Positions 25,044 through 36,400 of a DNA stretch of 64,000 nt are shown here, piece after piece. The stretch's first letter is position 1. Every line of letters begins with the position of its first letter. Source of the DNA: Fibrobacter sp. (GTDB lineage: Bacteria > Fibrobacterota > Fibrobacteria > Fibrobacterales > Fibrobacteraceae). The notes beneath the pieces are model-generated. The model was not told where the DNA came from. It saw only the letters and a list, made by a program, of their open reading frames with translations, and did not search any database. The DNA lies in the NCBI GenBank assembly GCA_024398875.1, contig JAKSIJ010000012.1, positions 1-64,000 on the forward strand, in the 5' to 3' direction. The position numbers and the translations under genes were made by a program.

Positions 25044-26444
25044 ATGTTATTAAGAAAACTGCTTTCCGCTGCATTACCCTTTGGTGTAGCCCTCGGCATG
25101 TCCGCTTGTGGCAGCGATGACGCGTCTTCCCCCATAGTCCCACCTGCTCCAGTTCCACCGTCGCCATCTGTCGGTGATCCGACTCCGACAGTCCCCCCTC
25201 CTTCTACACAGACTTATGGTATTTTACCGACGACTGCAAATGCCGTGGTCGCCATGGGTTGGTATGAACAGTGGAAAGCCACGTATTTCAAAACCTATCA
25301 GGAAGAAGCCTCCAAGTACCCATCTGCGCCTGTGACGATGGACTGGAATGCCGTTTTTGGCCCATATCTGGCTGCCGGTCTGATGCCTGGCCGCGTTGTA
25401 TGGGATGCCAATGATGATGCATACTGCCTTATTGAAGGTGCAACCGACAGTTACAAGAAGCGTGGTTGTACAGTGTCTGAAGGTATTGGTTATGGAATGC
25501 TCCTTTCTTACTTCGCTTCGGACTACAATACTCTGAATGCATTGTGGACTTATAACAAGGGCTACCGCTCTTACCTTGGGACTTCAAACCTGATGCCTTG
25601 GAAGATGGGAACCTATTCCTATGAATCGTTGACTTCTGCCGCAAATACATCTTCTGTAACTGATGCAGATTTGGATATTGCGACCTCTCTTATCCTTACC
25701 TATTATGCAACAGGTGTTGTGGAATACCTCAACGATGCCTTGCTGATTGTCAACGATATGTGGGATAAGGAAATCAGCCCCACGAAGTTGATTTATTCTG
25801 GTGATACTCCTACATGGAAGAGAGAAACCAGTGCTTACAACCTGAGCTATTTCTCTCCCGTAGCACTAAAGCTCTTCGATATGGTTGACCCGAATCCTGC
25901 CCATGATTGGACTGGTGTCCTGAACACCATGTATGATTTCATGTTGGCGGTTCAGGCAGCCGGTACCGGCGTGTTCCCGGACTGGGTGGATTACACGGGT
26001 AAGGCAATCAATCCCAACAACCACAGTGCCGATAAGACTTACTGGATGTTCCACCAGGAATCCGTCCGTATTCCCTGGCGTATTGCTTGGGACTACTACT
26101 GGACCCAGGATCCGCGCGCTGCACAGGTGCTGAATACCTTGAATGCTTTCATTGCGGGTAAGACCGCTGGTGATCCTGCTAACCTGGAAACGGCTGGTAG
26201 GATTCAGTATTCCGCTGTGCCTGGAATGGAAGATGGTCTTCCCAACAAGAATCTTCTTGTTCACTGGCAGGGTGCATGGTGCTTGACTGGTATGGCTGGC
26301 CAGCAGGCATGGCTTGATAATTGTACCGCAATTTTCAATACAAGAACTATTTCCGGTTTCAATTATTTCCCCCATATTCTGCAGACCATGTATGGTGAAT
26401 TGCTGAACGGCTTGTTCAAAAAGCCTGCTGCATTGAGCATGTAG
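25044..26444 (+). CDS. Glycoside hydrolase family 8 lipoprotein
   Basis: The 466-residue lipoprotein (GVALGMSAC) has a Pro-rich spacer (PIVPPAPVPPSPSVGDPTPTVPPP) that holds the enzyme off the membrane. The GH8 (alpha/alpha)6 domain shows the catalytic acid in TVSEGIGYGMLLSYFASD, the DAD block TDADLDIATSLILTYYATG, and NLSYFSPVALKLFD. Family 8 enzymes are inverting and cut beta-1,4-glucan, xylan or chitosan. The exact substrate is not clear. It is probably anchored at the surface and used in fibre breakdown. Direct repeats lie on both sides. Confidence 0.88.
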   Translation: MLLRKLLSAALPFGVALGMSACGSDDASSPIVPPAPVPPSPSVGDPTPTVPPPSTQTYGILPTTANAVVAMGWYEQWKATYFKTYQEEASKYPSAPVTMDWNAVFGPYLAAGLMPGRVVWDANDDAYCLIEGATDSYKKRGCTVSEGIGYGMLLSYFASDYNTLNALWTYNKGYRSYLGTSNLMPWKMGTYSYESLTSAANTSSVTDADLDIATSLILTYYATGVVEYLNDALLIVNDMWDKEISPTKLIYSGDTPTWKRETSAYNLSYFSPVALKLFDMVDPNPAHDWTGVLNTMYDFMLAVQAAGTGVFPDWVDYTGKAINPNNHSADKTYWMFHQESVRIPWRIAWDYYWTQDPRAAQVLNTLNAFIAGKTAGDPANLETAGRIQYSAVPGMEDGLPNKNLLVHWQGAWCLTGMAGQQAWLDNCTAIFNTRTISGFNYFPHILQTMYGELLNGLFKKPAALSM

Positions 26445-26464
26445 CTTAGGAAATTATTCCTACA

Positions 26465-26490
26465 AAGGCCCGGCAGAACGTCGGGCTTTG
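26465..26490 (+). terminator. Terminator of GH8
   Basis: GCCCGGC-AGAAC-GTCGGGC with A/T flanks is followed by TTTGTATATTCTTG. The tail again merges into a TATATT box. Confidence 0.7.
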
Positions 26491-26503
26491 TATATTCTTG
26501 CCT

Positions 26504-26677
26504 ATGGATAATGATTCTTTGGCTGTGAATATCGCACAAGCTGATAATAGTATTTCTGCAGGAACTCCTGAAGTGCAGATGTCTACTGCGGAACGGCTGG
26601 ACATTTTCATCTCTGTGGGGGCAAAGGATCCATCTGGGGCATTGTTTGACATCTGTGGCAGGGTCTTTGTAAATTAA
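26504..26677 (+). CDS. Possible 57-aa peptide or gene remnant
   Basis: The open frame MDNDSLAVNIAQADNS... ends ALFDICGRVFVN, and the stop lies inside the loop of the repeat hairpin. No family is recognised and no ribosome site is seen. The end is similar to VLFNIRGDYFVN in the open frame at repeat copy 1, so both may be remnants of one gene or short peptides carried by the repeat. Confidence 0.3.
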   Translation: MDNDSLAVNIAQADNSISAGTPEVQMSTAERLDIFISVGAKDPSGALFDICGRVFVN

Positions 26678-26785
26678 TATTTGCAAAGACCCTTGCTGTG
26701 GCGCCAACTATCAATGTATCTTGGCAGTTACATCTAGCACGCAATCACCACTCAAAGCTAACAATCTTGAATGTTTAGTGAACGG
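26639..26785 (+). repeat. Hairpin-containing repeat, copy 2 (right of GH8)
   Basis: CTTTGTAAA-TTAATA-TTTGCAAAG forms a 9-bp perfect stem apart from one G-T pair. Then come CCTTGCTGTGGCGCCAACTA and TCAATGTATCTTGGCAGTTA. It aligns with 24519-24670 over about 120 bases. Confidence 0.7.
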
Positions 26786-26794
26786 ACGTTCACT
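26777..26794. promoter_or_regulatory. 18-base palindrome upstream of the AIPR gene
   Basis: AGTGAACG-GA-CGTTCACT has two exact 8-base arms. It looks like an operator for a dimeric repressor of the TetR type (GAACG...CGTTC). It lies 110 bases before the AIPR start codon. No regulator gene is adjacent. Confidence 0.5.
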
Positions 26795-26904
26795 TAAAGT
26801 ATCTTTTTTGAAACATTTTTTTCAAGATTTGCTATTTTTTATGGTCAAAATAGGGTAATTGAAACTATTTTTAGTGACGATATATAATATATACTGAGGA
26901 AAAC

Positions 26905-28797
26905 ATGGAACTAACAAAATCGCAGGAACGTCGCCTAGCCTTTGTTGCTAGCCTTTTAAGTTTGAATCCTAACGATCCTAATGACCGTATCAAGGCCCTC
27001 CGGCACCTCAATTTGGACGAATCGGGATGCTTCCACGGCTTCCAATACTCTCAGGGATTCATGGAATTTTTCATATTCCTCGATGAAGATACTCCTCTTG
27101 AAAAGGTTGTGGCTCACCTGAATGCCGATTTGAAGCAGCTCCAGATTGCTGTTTTCCGCACCAGTGACCCCACCAATCCGTTCTTCCTTTCCCTCCGTGA
27201 AGAAGCTGACCCTTGGGCAGTGAACAAGATTAGCGATGATGAGGAAGAAGAGGACGACGATACTCCGGCAAGTCGCCCTTACATGGAAACTTTGCAGATT
27301 ACGGTGCTCCGTACTCGCAGCAGCCGCGATGTGACCGACAGCGAACTGGAACGCACTCTTAAGGATATGCGCCGCAAGCTGAACATCTGGAAGAATGATG
27401 TGAAGGCCAAGCTCGATATCGTTGCCGAACACGATGACCTTACCAAGGATCTTCGCTCTGCCGATGACAAACTTGAAATCGTCATGGGTTCCGAACCCCT
27501 CCATTTGACAAGTGATCACGGCGAACTGTTCCTCGGTTTCTGCCCCATTCGCACGATTTTTGACTACCATGTGGCTCTTGGCAAACGCCTCAAGACCAAG
27601 CACAACATGGCTATCGTCAGCTCCAACATCCGTACCTATCTCGGCAATTTGACCCATACCAACGCCGCTCTTATCGATGCTTTCCAGACCATGGAACGTA
27701 ACGACGATGAGAATGTGAATGTGGAAGATTTCCCGTTCCTTCATAATGGTATGACCCTTACAGGCGATGACCTCCGTGCCAAGGAACGTGATGGCAAGAA
27801 GGTGTTGGTCATTGAACGCCCGAAGATTATTAACGGTGCTCAGAGCTTGTTCACTTATGAAACCTATGCCAAGAAGAGCAAGAAGCCGGTGAACCCCCAG
27901 GTTCTCGTGAAGGTTGTGGTGCCTTATCCTGGTGCCGACAACTTCTTGAACCAGGTGACCATGGCAAACAACCGCCAAAACCCGGTGTTCAGCTACCACC
28001 TCCGTGCTGCTGACGATTTGCAGTTCTTTATTTGGCAGCGCTATCAGGAAGAAGGCTTCACCTATGTTTATAAGGATGGCGTCCGACTGAAAGCTCGTAC
28101 CCGTAAGCTTGAAGTCCGTATGCGTCCGGAACTTGCCAAGACCCTCTTCATGATGGATGGCAAACTCAGCGAATGCCGCAGTAGCGATTGCATCTTTGAT
28201 AAGGAAACCCTCTATCAGCGTTGCTTTGGCGCCTTCGTTCGCGTGGCTCCCGATAAGGAAAAGGATTTCGTTAGGAAGACCATCGCCTTTACGAAGGCAT
28301 GGCAGCTCCTCAGTCGTCTCCCCATCAAGATTCGCAAGGTTACCCCGGGTAAGGGCGTTTCCATCGAAGCTAACGATGATAACCCGCTGACAAAGATTAC
28401 CTTCAATGGCCGCCTGGAAGACAAGTTCATCTTCCGCAGTGCCGTGAAGGACTTGGTTGTGGCTCTTGCTCTTAAGCACTGGCTCATCTATGGCGATCCT
28501 ATCCAGGATTTCGAATGGCTTGTTGAAAACGAACTCAACTTCAACGAATCCATCCTCAAGTATGCCTCCAAGATTTATAACGAAGACTTGAAGGGCATCT
28601 TGATTAACGAATTCAAGGACAATCCGGCCTACTACGATACCATCACCACCATCGACAAGGATTCTGGTGAGTCTGTGGAACGCCGCTTGTGGAAGGGCTT
28701 CTCCAACACTGCAACTTATGACAAGATGCTGGAACTTCTGGTGAAGAAGAACTCCTCTTGGAAGAAGTGCGTGGGCGGTATCGAAGCCTTCATCTAA
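26905..28797 (+). CDS. AIPR family protein (putative abortive infection / phage resistance)
   Basis: The 630-residue cytoplasmic protein resembles the AIPR family, first linked to abortive-infection phage resistance in lactococci. Supporting blocks are ERPKIINGAQSLFTYETYAKK near residue 305, VLVKVVVPYPGADNFLNQVTMANNRQNPV, and FFIWQRYQEEGFTYVYKDG. The middle region (residues 115-180) contains a long acidic then helical segment (DDEEEEDDDTPASRP). The biochemical activity of the family is not established. A GAGG ribosome site is present. It is a single gene with its own terminator and a palindrome upstream, typical of an acquired defence gene, but base use is not obviously different from its neighbours. 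Confidence 0.7.
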   Translation: MELTKSQERRLAFVASLLSLNPNDPNDRIKALRHLNLDESGCFHGFQYSQGFMEFFIFLDEDTPLEKVVAHLNADLKQLQIAVFRTSDPTNPFFLSLREEADPWAVNKISDDEEEEDDDTPASRPYMETLQITVLRTRSSRDVTDSELERTLKDMRRKLNIWKNDVKAKLDIVAEHDDLTKDLRSADDKLEIVMGSEPLHLTSDHGELFLGFCPIRTIFDYHVALGKRLKTKHNMAIVSSNIRTYLGNLTHTNAALIDAFQTMERNDDENVNVEDFPFLHNGMTLTGDDLRAKERDGKKVLVIERPKIINGAQSLFTYETYAKKSKKPVNPQVLVKVVVPYPGADNFLNQVTMANNRQNPVFSYHLRAADDLQFFIWQRYQEEGFTYVYKDGVRLKARTRKLEVRMRPELAKTLFMMDGKLSECRSSDCIFDKETLYQRCFGAFVRVAPDKEKDFVRKTIAFTKAWQLLSRLPIKIRKVTPGKGVSIEANDDNPLTKITFNGRLEDKFIFRSAVKDLVVALALKHWLIYGDPIQDFEWLVENELNFNESILKYASKIYNEDLKGILINEFKDNPAYYDTITTIDKDSGESVERRLWKGFSNTATYDKMLELLVKKNSSWKKCVGGIEAFI

Positions 28798-28819
28798 TTC
28801 CCATAAGGGAGATTTTATG

Positions 28820-28859
28820 AAAAAGACGGTGGGTTTTCCCTGCCGTCTTTTCTATTTTT
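28820..28859 (+). terminator. Terminator of the AIPR gene
   Basis: AAAGACGG...CCGTCTTT is an 8-bp stem with an inner GGG-TTTT-CCC, followed by TCTATTTTT. The next start codon is 18 bases further on. Confidence 0.85.
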
Positions 28860-28876
28860 AGGCCTGGTTAAAGTTT

Positions 28877-30367
28877 ATGCAGAATCAGCCTCACAAAGAA
28901 ATGGACGAAAGACGCCTGGAACGGCAGCATTCCCTGGGGAAGCTTTCCGTTTGGGAGCGCATCCAGATTCTCTTTGATGAAGGGACGTTTGTGGAGGTGG
29001 ATGATTTTGCGGATGGTCCTGGAAAGTATGCCAAGTTTGGCGATGGGGTGGTGACGGGCTACGGAAAAATTAACGGCCGTGCTGCTTATATCTCAGCACA
29101 GGATTTTACCATTCGCGGTGGAACTTTGGGTGCGATTCACGCTCAGAAGATTTGCCGCATTATGGATATGGCGCTAGCGACAAAGTCGCCTTACATCTCC
29201 ATTTACGATGGTGGCGGAGCCCGCATTGAAGAAGGCGTTGCCGCATTGGATGCTACGGGCGGTATATTCCTTCGTCATACGAAAAATTCCGGAGTAATCC
29301 CTCAAATTGCTTGCATTCTTGGGCCCTGTGCCGGCGGCGCCTGCTATTCTCCGGCTCTCAGCGACTTTATTTTCATGACCGAGAAAACGAGCCAGATGTT
29401 TATCACCGGCCCCGCCGTCGTGAAGGAGGTCATCGGGGAGGAAATCTCCATTGAGGATTTAGGCGGGGCGCGGATTCACGAGGCTACTTCTGGTGTGGCG
29501 AGCGTTGTCTATCCCGACGATGCGGCGTGCTTGAAGGGCGTGCGGAATTTGCTCCAGTATTTGCCGCAGCACTCCGGCGAAAAGCCTGCGGTAGTTGTGG
29601 GCGAGGCTGTCGATGCCTCCGCCTCTCTTGAAAAAATCGTTCCTGCGAAGCCGAAGACGGCTTATGATGTGCGAGATGTCATTACGGCTTTTGCAGATAA
29701 AGGAAGTTTTTTTGAAATCCAGAAGAATTTCGCCAAGAATGTGGTAGTGGGGCTTTTGCGTTTGGATGGCTCGGTTGTTGGCGTTGTAGCCAATCAGCCG
29801 AACTGGATGGCTGGTGCTCTAGATGTGGACGCTTCGGATAAGGCTGCCCGATTTGTCCGTTTTTGCGATGGGTTCAACATACCACTCCTATCTTTGGTAG
29901 ATGTTCCGGGCTATATGCCGGGAAGCAAGCAGGAACAACTGGGAATCATTCGGCACGGGGCAAAACTCCTCTACGCTTTCTCCGAGGCACAAGTGCCGAA
30001 AGTGACTCTCGTGATGCGTAAGGCTTTCGGTGGGGCGTATGTTGCAATGAACAGCAAGAATATCGGGGCGGATTACGTTTATGCCTGGCCTATGGCGCAG
30101 ATTGCGGTCATGGGTGCCGAGGGTGCCGTTCGCATTCTCTACAAGAAGGATCTGAAAGCGGCTGCCCAGCCGGAGAAATTCTTGCAAGAAAAAACGCGTG
30201 TGTATGAGGACAAATATCTGAATCCGCGGGCGGGCGTTGCTAATGGTACTATCGACGAAATCATTCCTATATCCACTACCCGTGAGCGGCTTTCTAGGGC
30301 CTTTGAATCCTTGAGTGGAAGGGCTTCTTCCAAGGGCGAAAAATCCCATGGAAATATTCCCCTTTAA
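28877..30367 (+). CDS. Acyl-CoA carboxylase / methylmalonyl-CoA decarboxylase carboxyltransferase subunit
   Basis: The 496-residue carboxyltransferase belongs to the PccB/MmdA family. It moves CO2 between biotin and an acyl-CoA (propionyl/methylmalonyl-CoA or acetyl-CoA). Both crotonase-like halves are present: GGGARIEEGVAALDATGGIF with LGPCAGGACYSPALSDF, and QEQLGIIRHGAKLLYAFSEA with MRKAFGGAYVAMNSKNIGAD. It lacks a biotin carrier and a biotin carboxylase; none is adjacent. In succinate-forming anaerobes such subunits work in methylmalonyl-CoA decarboxylase or propionyl-CoA carboxylase. There is no clear ribosome site, and the promoter may overlap the preceding terminator. Confidence 0.88.
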   Translation: MQNQPHKEMDERRLERQHSLGKLSVWERIQILFDEGTFVEVDDFADGPGKYAKFGDGVVTGYGKINGRAAYISAQDFTIRGGTLGAIHAQKICRIMDMALATKSPYISIYDGGGARIEEGVAALDATGGIFLRHTKNSGVIPQIACILGPCAGGACYSPALSDFIFMTEKTSQMFITGPAVVKEVIGEEISIEDLGGARIHEATSGVASVVYPDDAACLKGVRNLLQYLPQHSGEKPAVVVGEAVDASASLEKIVPAKPKTAYDVRDVITAFADKGSFFEIQKNFAKNVVVGLLRLDGSVVGVVANQPNWMAGALDVDASDKAARFVRFCDGFNIPLLSLVDVPGYMPGSKQEQLGIIRHGAKLLYAFSEAQVPKVTLVMRKAFGGAYVAMNSKNIGADYVYAWPMAQIAVMGAEGAVRILYKKDLKAAAQPEKFLQEKTRVYEDKYLNPRAGVANGTIDEIIPISTTRERLSRAFESLSGRASSKGEKSHGNIPL

Positions 30368-30398
30368 ATGGGAAAAATCCCCATTTTGGGGTTCTTAA
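30366..30398 (+). terminator. Candidate terminator before sprA
   Basis: Two mutually exclusive hairpins overlap: AAATGGG/CCCATTT and CCCC-ATTTT-GGGG. They are followed by TTCTTAATTTTGTATTTTG, which runs into the sprA start region. The arrangement could terminate the previous gene, and the same bases may supply the sprA promoter. Confidence 0.45.
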
Positions 30399-30407
30399 TT
30401 TTGTATT

Positions 30408-33400
30408 TTGTGCCTATTGTTTTTAAGGTTCTCACATAGGACCCGTTTTGGGCGTATTGCGTTTTGCCTGGTTCTCTCCCTGGCAACCTCTTTGACATGG
30501 TCTCAAGAGGGTTCCGATGCGTCCAAACCGCCGGAATATCCTGCTGGTGGAGAACCTACGACCCATGATCCGGCAGAGACGGAATGGCAGCCTACCTACC
30601 AGTACATGGAATTGCCTCCTTCCGCAACGCCGTTAAACAACATGTTGCCTTTTGGAGGCATTGGCGCCTCGCCGCGGTTGATGAAAACCACCAAGGGACA
30701 GGCATATACTCACGACATTGATATGGCAACCCGTGAACTGGACGTGAGCGAGAAGCGGGTGAATGGAATTTCCAGAGATACCACTACGGTGTGGACTGCG
30801 CACTACCCCGAATTGGCGGATTATGTGTCTGACATGTATGATGTTGGTCGGAAGAATTTGTGGTTGAACGGATTGGTTGGACAACGGGACGCTGGTTATG
30901 AAGCTCCAGAAATGGGTTCCATGTTTGATATCTCTGTGCCTGTTCCCATGCCTGCATGGATGAAAGATTTTGGTTTTGATAAGCCGAAACTCATGCTCCA
31001 GGGAACCATGGATATTCGTTTGAAGGGGTATGGTGAAAAGGACGATGCGGAAGGAAGTACTAATACTAGCCTGGTCCCGTCGCTTTCTTTGACATACGAT
31101 CCCAGTTTCATGGTGAAGGGAAAGATTGGCCCTTACATCACGGTAGAAATCAACAACGTGGAAAGTGGCCTTGGCATCCAGAACCAGGTTCGCGTGGTTT
31201 ATGAGGAATCCTATAAGGATGAATTTGAAGATTACATTTTGCAGCGCGTTGAAGCGGGTACTACCTCTCTTTCTTTGACGGGTACGGAACTGACGGGTTA
31301 TTCCGAAAATCACCAGGGATTGTTTGGTATCAAAGCAGAGTGGAAACTCGGAGATTGGCGCCTTACCACTATAGCCTCGCAGGATGGCGGCAGCCAGGAA
31401 GAGTACACCATTAACGCTAGCGAAACTACTACAGAGTACCAGATTCTGGATAAGCAGTTCGTGGCCTACCGCTATTACTTCTTGAATCACGATGCGCGAG
31501 ACAATTACATCAATGCTGCGATTGCGGGCCGCACTACTTCCAGTTATCCGGCAACCAATCTGAAATTGTACAAACGCAGTGCCATGAATATCTCCAAGGA
31601 TGTCATTGACAATCTGACGGTAGTGTATGTGACTCGAAGTGGAAAACGCATTGAGAAGAAAGTGGAACGGATGGTGGAGATTCCATCTTCGGATTATGTT
31701 TACGATTCCAAGACGGGTATTCTTAAAGTCAATGGAGTGAACCGTAATACGCTTCTTGCCGCAAGTTGGAGTAATGATGGCACGGGGCGCACGGGAACTA
31801 CGATTCGTGATGGCTCCAAGGTGGTGCTTATTCAGTGGGATGCAACGCTTTCAGAACTTACAGATATCGATAAGCTAATGCTTCGCAATGTGTATGCGGT
31901 GGGAATATCCGATGGTGCTTCCAGCAGTTTTGTGTTGCGGATGAAGAACAAGTCTGGAACGACGGGAACCTTCCTGAAGGATTTGGGTGTGGCGGATTCA
32001 ACCACGGGTGTTCCGTTGGTCAATGACGCTTCCATATTCAAGAAGGATGCTAGCGGAAATTATACCGGTGAAATGTGGCTTCCTTGTAAGCCCATGAAGG
32101 AGTACGATGGCCCGCGGGCTGCGGAGCGGGCTCGTGAAAACTGTTTGGAGCCCTTGCGCCTTTTGGATTCCACTGGAGCGATGGCCCAGATGTATACGCT
32201 CCCTGTGTACAACTTGGGACGATTCACTAGCCGCTTCTACTTTGAGTCTGTGGGCAAACGCCGTAATTCTGTCATTAGCGTTCGTGACCCGAGTTCCAGC
32301 TATTCTGTAAGTGCTGGTTCTTGTATGGATATTTCTCCGGGTACCGAAAAGTTGACTGCAGGTTCCACGGTTCTTGTTCGCGGTACAGACTATGAGGTGA
32401 ACTATGAATTGGGTCAGATTGAACTTTTGAGTGAGCGTGCACTAGACCCGAATAAGGAAATTAAGGTCACATTTGAGTGTGAGCCACTATTTGAAATAGA
32501 CAACAAATTGCTGTTGGGTGCTCGTGCGGAATTACCTTTGGAACGGTATGGCTTTGGCTCTGGTTCTTTGTTTGGCGTTACCGCTTTGTACAAGAGCCAG
32601 AGCACTACTGCAAAAACGCCCACCCTAGGAAACGAACCTTTCTCCAGCGTCCTTTGGGGAATGAACCTTCGTTTGCAAGATACGGTACAGGTACTGACGG
32701 ATTTGGTGAACGCTATCCCTGGGATTGAAACCAATGCCAAGTCCAATTGGCGCTTTGAAGCGGAATTTGCCGCAAGCCATCACAACGCTAATACCAGCGA
32801 TGACAATGAAGCTTTGGTGGAAGACTTTGAGACATCAGTGACGGGCTTGAACTATCCGCTTTCTAGGTTATCCTGGTATCCGGCATCGCCTCCTGGCGGT
32901 GTAGCCTCCAACCTTCCGACGTACATTCCGGATCAGGACTTCCGCCATAAGGGTGAATTCATTTGGCATAGCAACAATACGGAGCTGTACAAGTACATCT
33001 ATCCCAGCGTTGGGAACTCCGATGTGGATAATCAGCATTTGACGGTGCTGAAGATGACTTTGCGGGCGAACGATAATCTGGTAGGGAATTCCTGGGGCGG
33101 CATTATGCGGCCCAATAGTTCCTACTATCAGGATTTGAGTGACATGAAGTACATTGAGATTGTTGCTCGCGGTAATGTGGGCTCCGTCTTCATTGATTTA
33201 GGTTTGGTGAGTGAAGATATTTCCATTAACGGTGCTGAACCCAATGGAACCTACGATGGCGAAAATGATTTGGGCACCACTACGGCGTTGCATGATAAAG
33301 GTATTGATGGACTTTCTGGTAGCGATGAAGTCAGGACGGTTTGGGATTGTCGTATTTCGGGATGTGTGTCTTCTAAGGTTTCTACGCTGAATTCAGACGC

Positions 33401-36400
33401 TTCCACCATGGATATCGCCCAGGACAACTATGACGATGATTTGGAAGATGAAAGCGACCCTCCTGTAAATATCAACGGTACCGAAAACAACTCTGGTGAA
33501 CGGGCATACGATACAGAAGATATCAATCGCAATGGCTCTCTGGACACGGATATCAGCTTCGTTCGTTATCGCATTGATTTGTCTGATACGGATCCCGCTA
33601 ATTTTGAGGAATTGAAAAATGGTTGGCGCAAGTGGCGTATTCCATTGAATCAGTACGACACTATTGTTTCTCCCACAGGCGGCGATTATAAATCCATTTT
33701 GGCGGAGGCCTTGTTTACACGCGTTTGGGTGGGCAGGTTGAATCCAGGTGTGGCTGAGGCAAAAGTCCAGATTGTGGATTTGGCTGTTGTAGGAAACTCC
33801 TGGGAAGAGACGACCGTTGCAGACCTGTACAAGACCAGTTCTACGGAAAATTCCCAGATTGTAGAAGTCAATGGTTCTCCTGTGGAAGTGACGGAATCTG
33901 TGGACACCCGCGATACAAGTTACATCAAGGTTTCTACCATCAACAATCGTGAGAACTCCAATCAATACACAAAATCTCCCAACATCAAGACAGAACGAGA
34001 TACAGATACAAATGCTCCGTTGAAAGAAACAGCCTTGGTGTTGGATTACCAGAACATGTCTCCGGGTCAGGAAGTGGGAGTGACTCGTATTTTTGAAACG
34101 GACGTGAAGGACCTTTCTTCTTACAAGTCTGTGAAGATGGAAATTCACTATCAGACAGAAGCGTCCAAGGTTCCGGTGCGTTTTGCAATTCAGTTTGGTG
34201 AAGGCTCTCTGGATGGCTCCAGCGATTACTACGAATGGAGTTTCCGTCCGGTAAAATACGAATGTACGGCCACTGAACGCACGCAGGATTGCCATGAACA
34301 CAACTGGCTAGACAATGCCTTTGCCATGAATATTTCGGACTTCTCCGATATGAAGCGTGGTCGCCATCCTCCCTTTGTGGAGCCTGTGGTAAAGAATTTG
34401 GGCGGTGATAGGGAGGAACAAATCAAGTTGGTGGGTAACCCTTCCGTCACGAATATCGACTGGATGCGTTTTGTGATTATTGCGGACTCCTCCGCAGACC
34501 CTTCAGATTTGGAAGGAACCTTCTGGATAGATGACTTCAGACTTTCGGACATGGATACAGAATGGGGCTATGCCGCCAGAACTTCTGCTCAGGTTGATTT
34601 TGCGGATTTTATTTCACTTTCTGGTGCAATTCGCTATCAAGATGGTGACTTTGCAACGCTTTCTACAACGGGAGGGTCTCCAAAGCCTAAAGTTTCTGAT
34701 GCTGCCTCCCAATTGGACATCTCTGGCGATATCAATATCAGTTTGAACAAGTTCTTGAATGACAGCCTTGGATTCCATATCCCGGTGAACATTGGCTACA
34801 ACAGCACCACAAAGCGCCCCTACATGAAGCCTACGGATGACTTGCTTTTGAAAAAGAGCAGTTTTGGCGATTTGACGAAGGATATGTTCCAGAATGAACT
34901 TTCGGTGACGGAAGATGATGAGGAAGAGGAGTTGCGTGCGGATGCCGAGTCCAAGGGCTATGAATCCTATGTTCGGGAGAAGAGTTTTAGTATCAGTTAT
35001 AGCAAGGATTACAAGGCGGCGGAATCCAAGATAGGGGAGATTGCTTCCCAGATTTTGCTGGAGCGCCCGGCTATCAGTTATTCTTACAATGAATCGGAAG
35101 GCCGCGCTACCACAAGCGCTGATTCCACCTATTCTTACCACACGGTTCTGGAATATAAGTTGGGAACCTTCAGCATGTTCAAATTAAAGCCCATGGAGGG
35201 CTTGAATAAATATGACAACGTCTTTGCGAAAAATTACGCCAAGGTGGAATTTGAACCCTGGCCTCAGACCTTTGATTTGACGCTTTTTGATTTCAACTAT
35301 GTGCGGTATGTGGATCAGGATAGAGACCCGGACTTTGTGGAGCCTCAGGTGGATAAGGTGGTAACCTACACTGCAGATTTGAATCACAAATTGAATATGC
35401 GCTGGAACATTCTTTCCTTCCTCTCTACGAGCTATAGCTTGAATATCTCTCGTGATATGTATGGTGGTGGCGATAGGGAAGGCTTTGTGAAGGAGAACTT
35501 CTTTACCTCCAAGGAAGGCGGCCTCTTTGCCAGCGATTACATCTTTGATTACGACCATACGGACAGAAAAGTCTATGTGTCACGAGATAGTGTGGTAGTG
35601 ATTCCTTATGATACCATCCCCAGAGTGGGTGAAGATGGAAGGGAACTTGCCATTGATATGCAGAACCCCAACTCTTATGAAATTCTGTATGATACCACAG
35701 GCTTCTATAAAGTGGATAGCGTGGGTCACCGTGAATATGGTCGCTCTTATGGTATTCTTCGCAACGAGCGGAGCCGTAGTCAACAGTTCAAGATTGGTTT
35801 CAATCCTCTCATCATTCCCTTCATTCCCTTCAACACCACCTTTACTTCGGATTTTAATCAGCAGAAGACGATTCCCGATGACTTCGATTTTTATGATGAA
35901 ACCAGCATTGAGAAAAACTACTGGACGATTTCCCAAACGAACCGCTTTGAATTCTCTCCAACTTTCAGAATTATTGATTTCTTGAATATGTTCGGTAAGG
36001 ATAATGGTGCCTCTCGGGCCGTACAGAAGATTAAGTGGAGTGAAATTCGCTTTAGTTGGAATGCCAGCACGAATACGGTGGGCGAAAACTTCACACTTGC
36101 CCAACTCAATGAAGAACAGCATGTGACGCCGTTACAGTATTATCTCTATGGTCTTGGCTTAGGGAATGGTTATCGCAATCGGGGCTTATGGAACATTGTT
36201 TCTGGCGATATGGGACTTACGGAGCGCAGTGATTTTGAACAGTTTGCGGAATACCGCAATCGTCATGTGGATACCTTAGTCTATCAGGGTAATTTTACGC
36301 ATTCTGTATCGAGACAACTGCAGATGGGGACTGGAATAACGCTTCCCTTCTGGGATATTGGCATTACAGGGGATTTGCAGTGGAGAGAGGATTTCTCTCA

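Larger units (their letters stand above)
26445..26904. other. Gap between GH8 and the AIPR gene
   Basis: In order, the 460 bases hold the GH8 terminator, a 57-codon open frame with a promoter-like box, repeat copy 2, an 18-base palindrome and an AT-rich promoter region (TATATAATATATACTGAGG) before the AIPR start codon. Confidence 0.6.

Noticed and set aside
28817-28861. Fourteen-codon open frame MKKTVGFPCRLFYF after the AIPR gene
   Set aside because: It lies exactly on the terminator hairpin, whose stem and T-tract explain the sequence.
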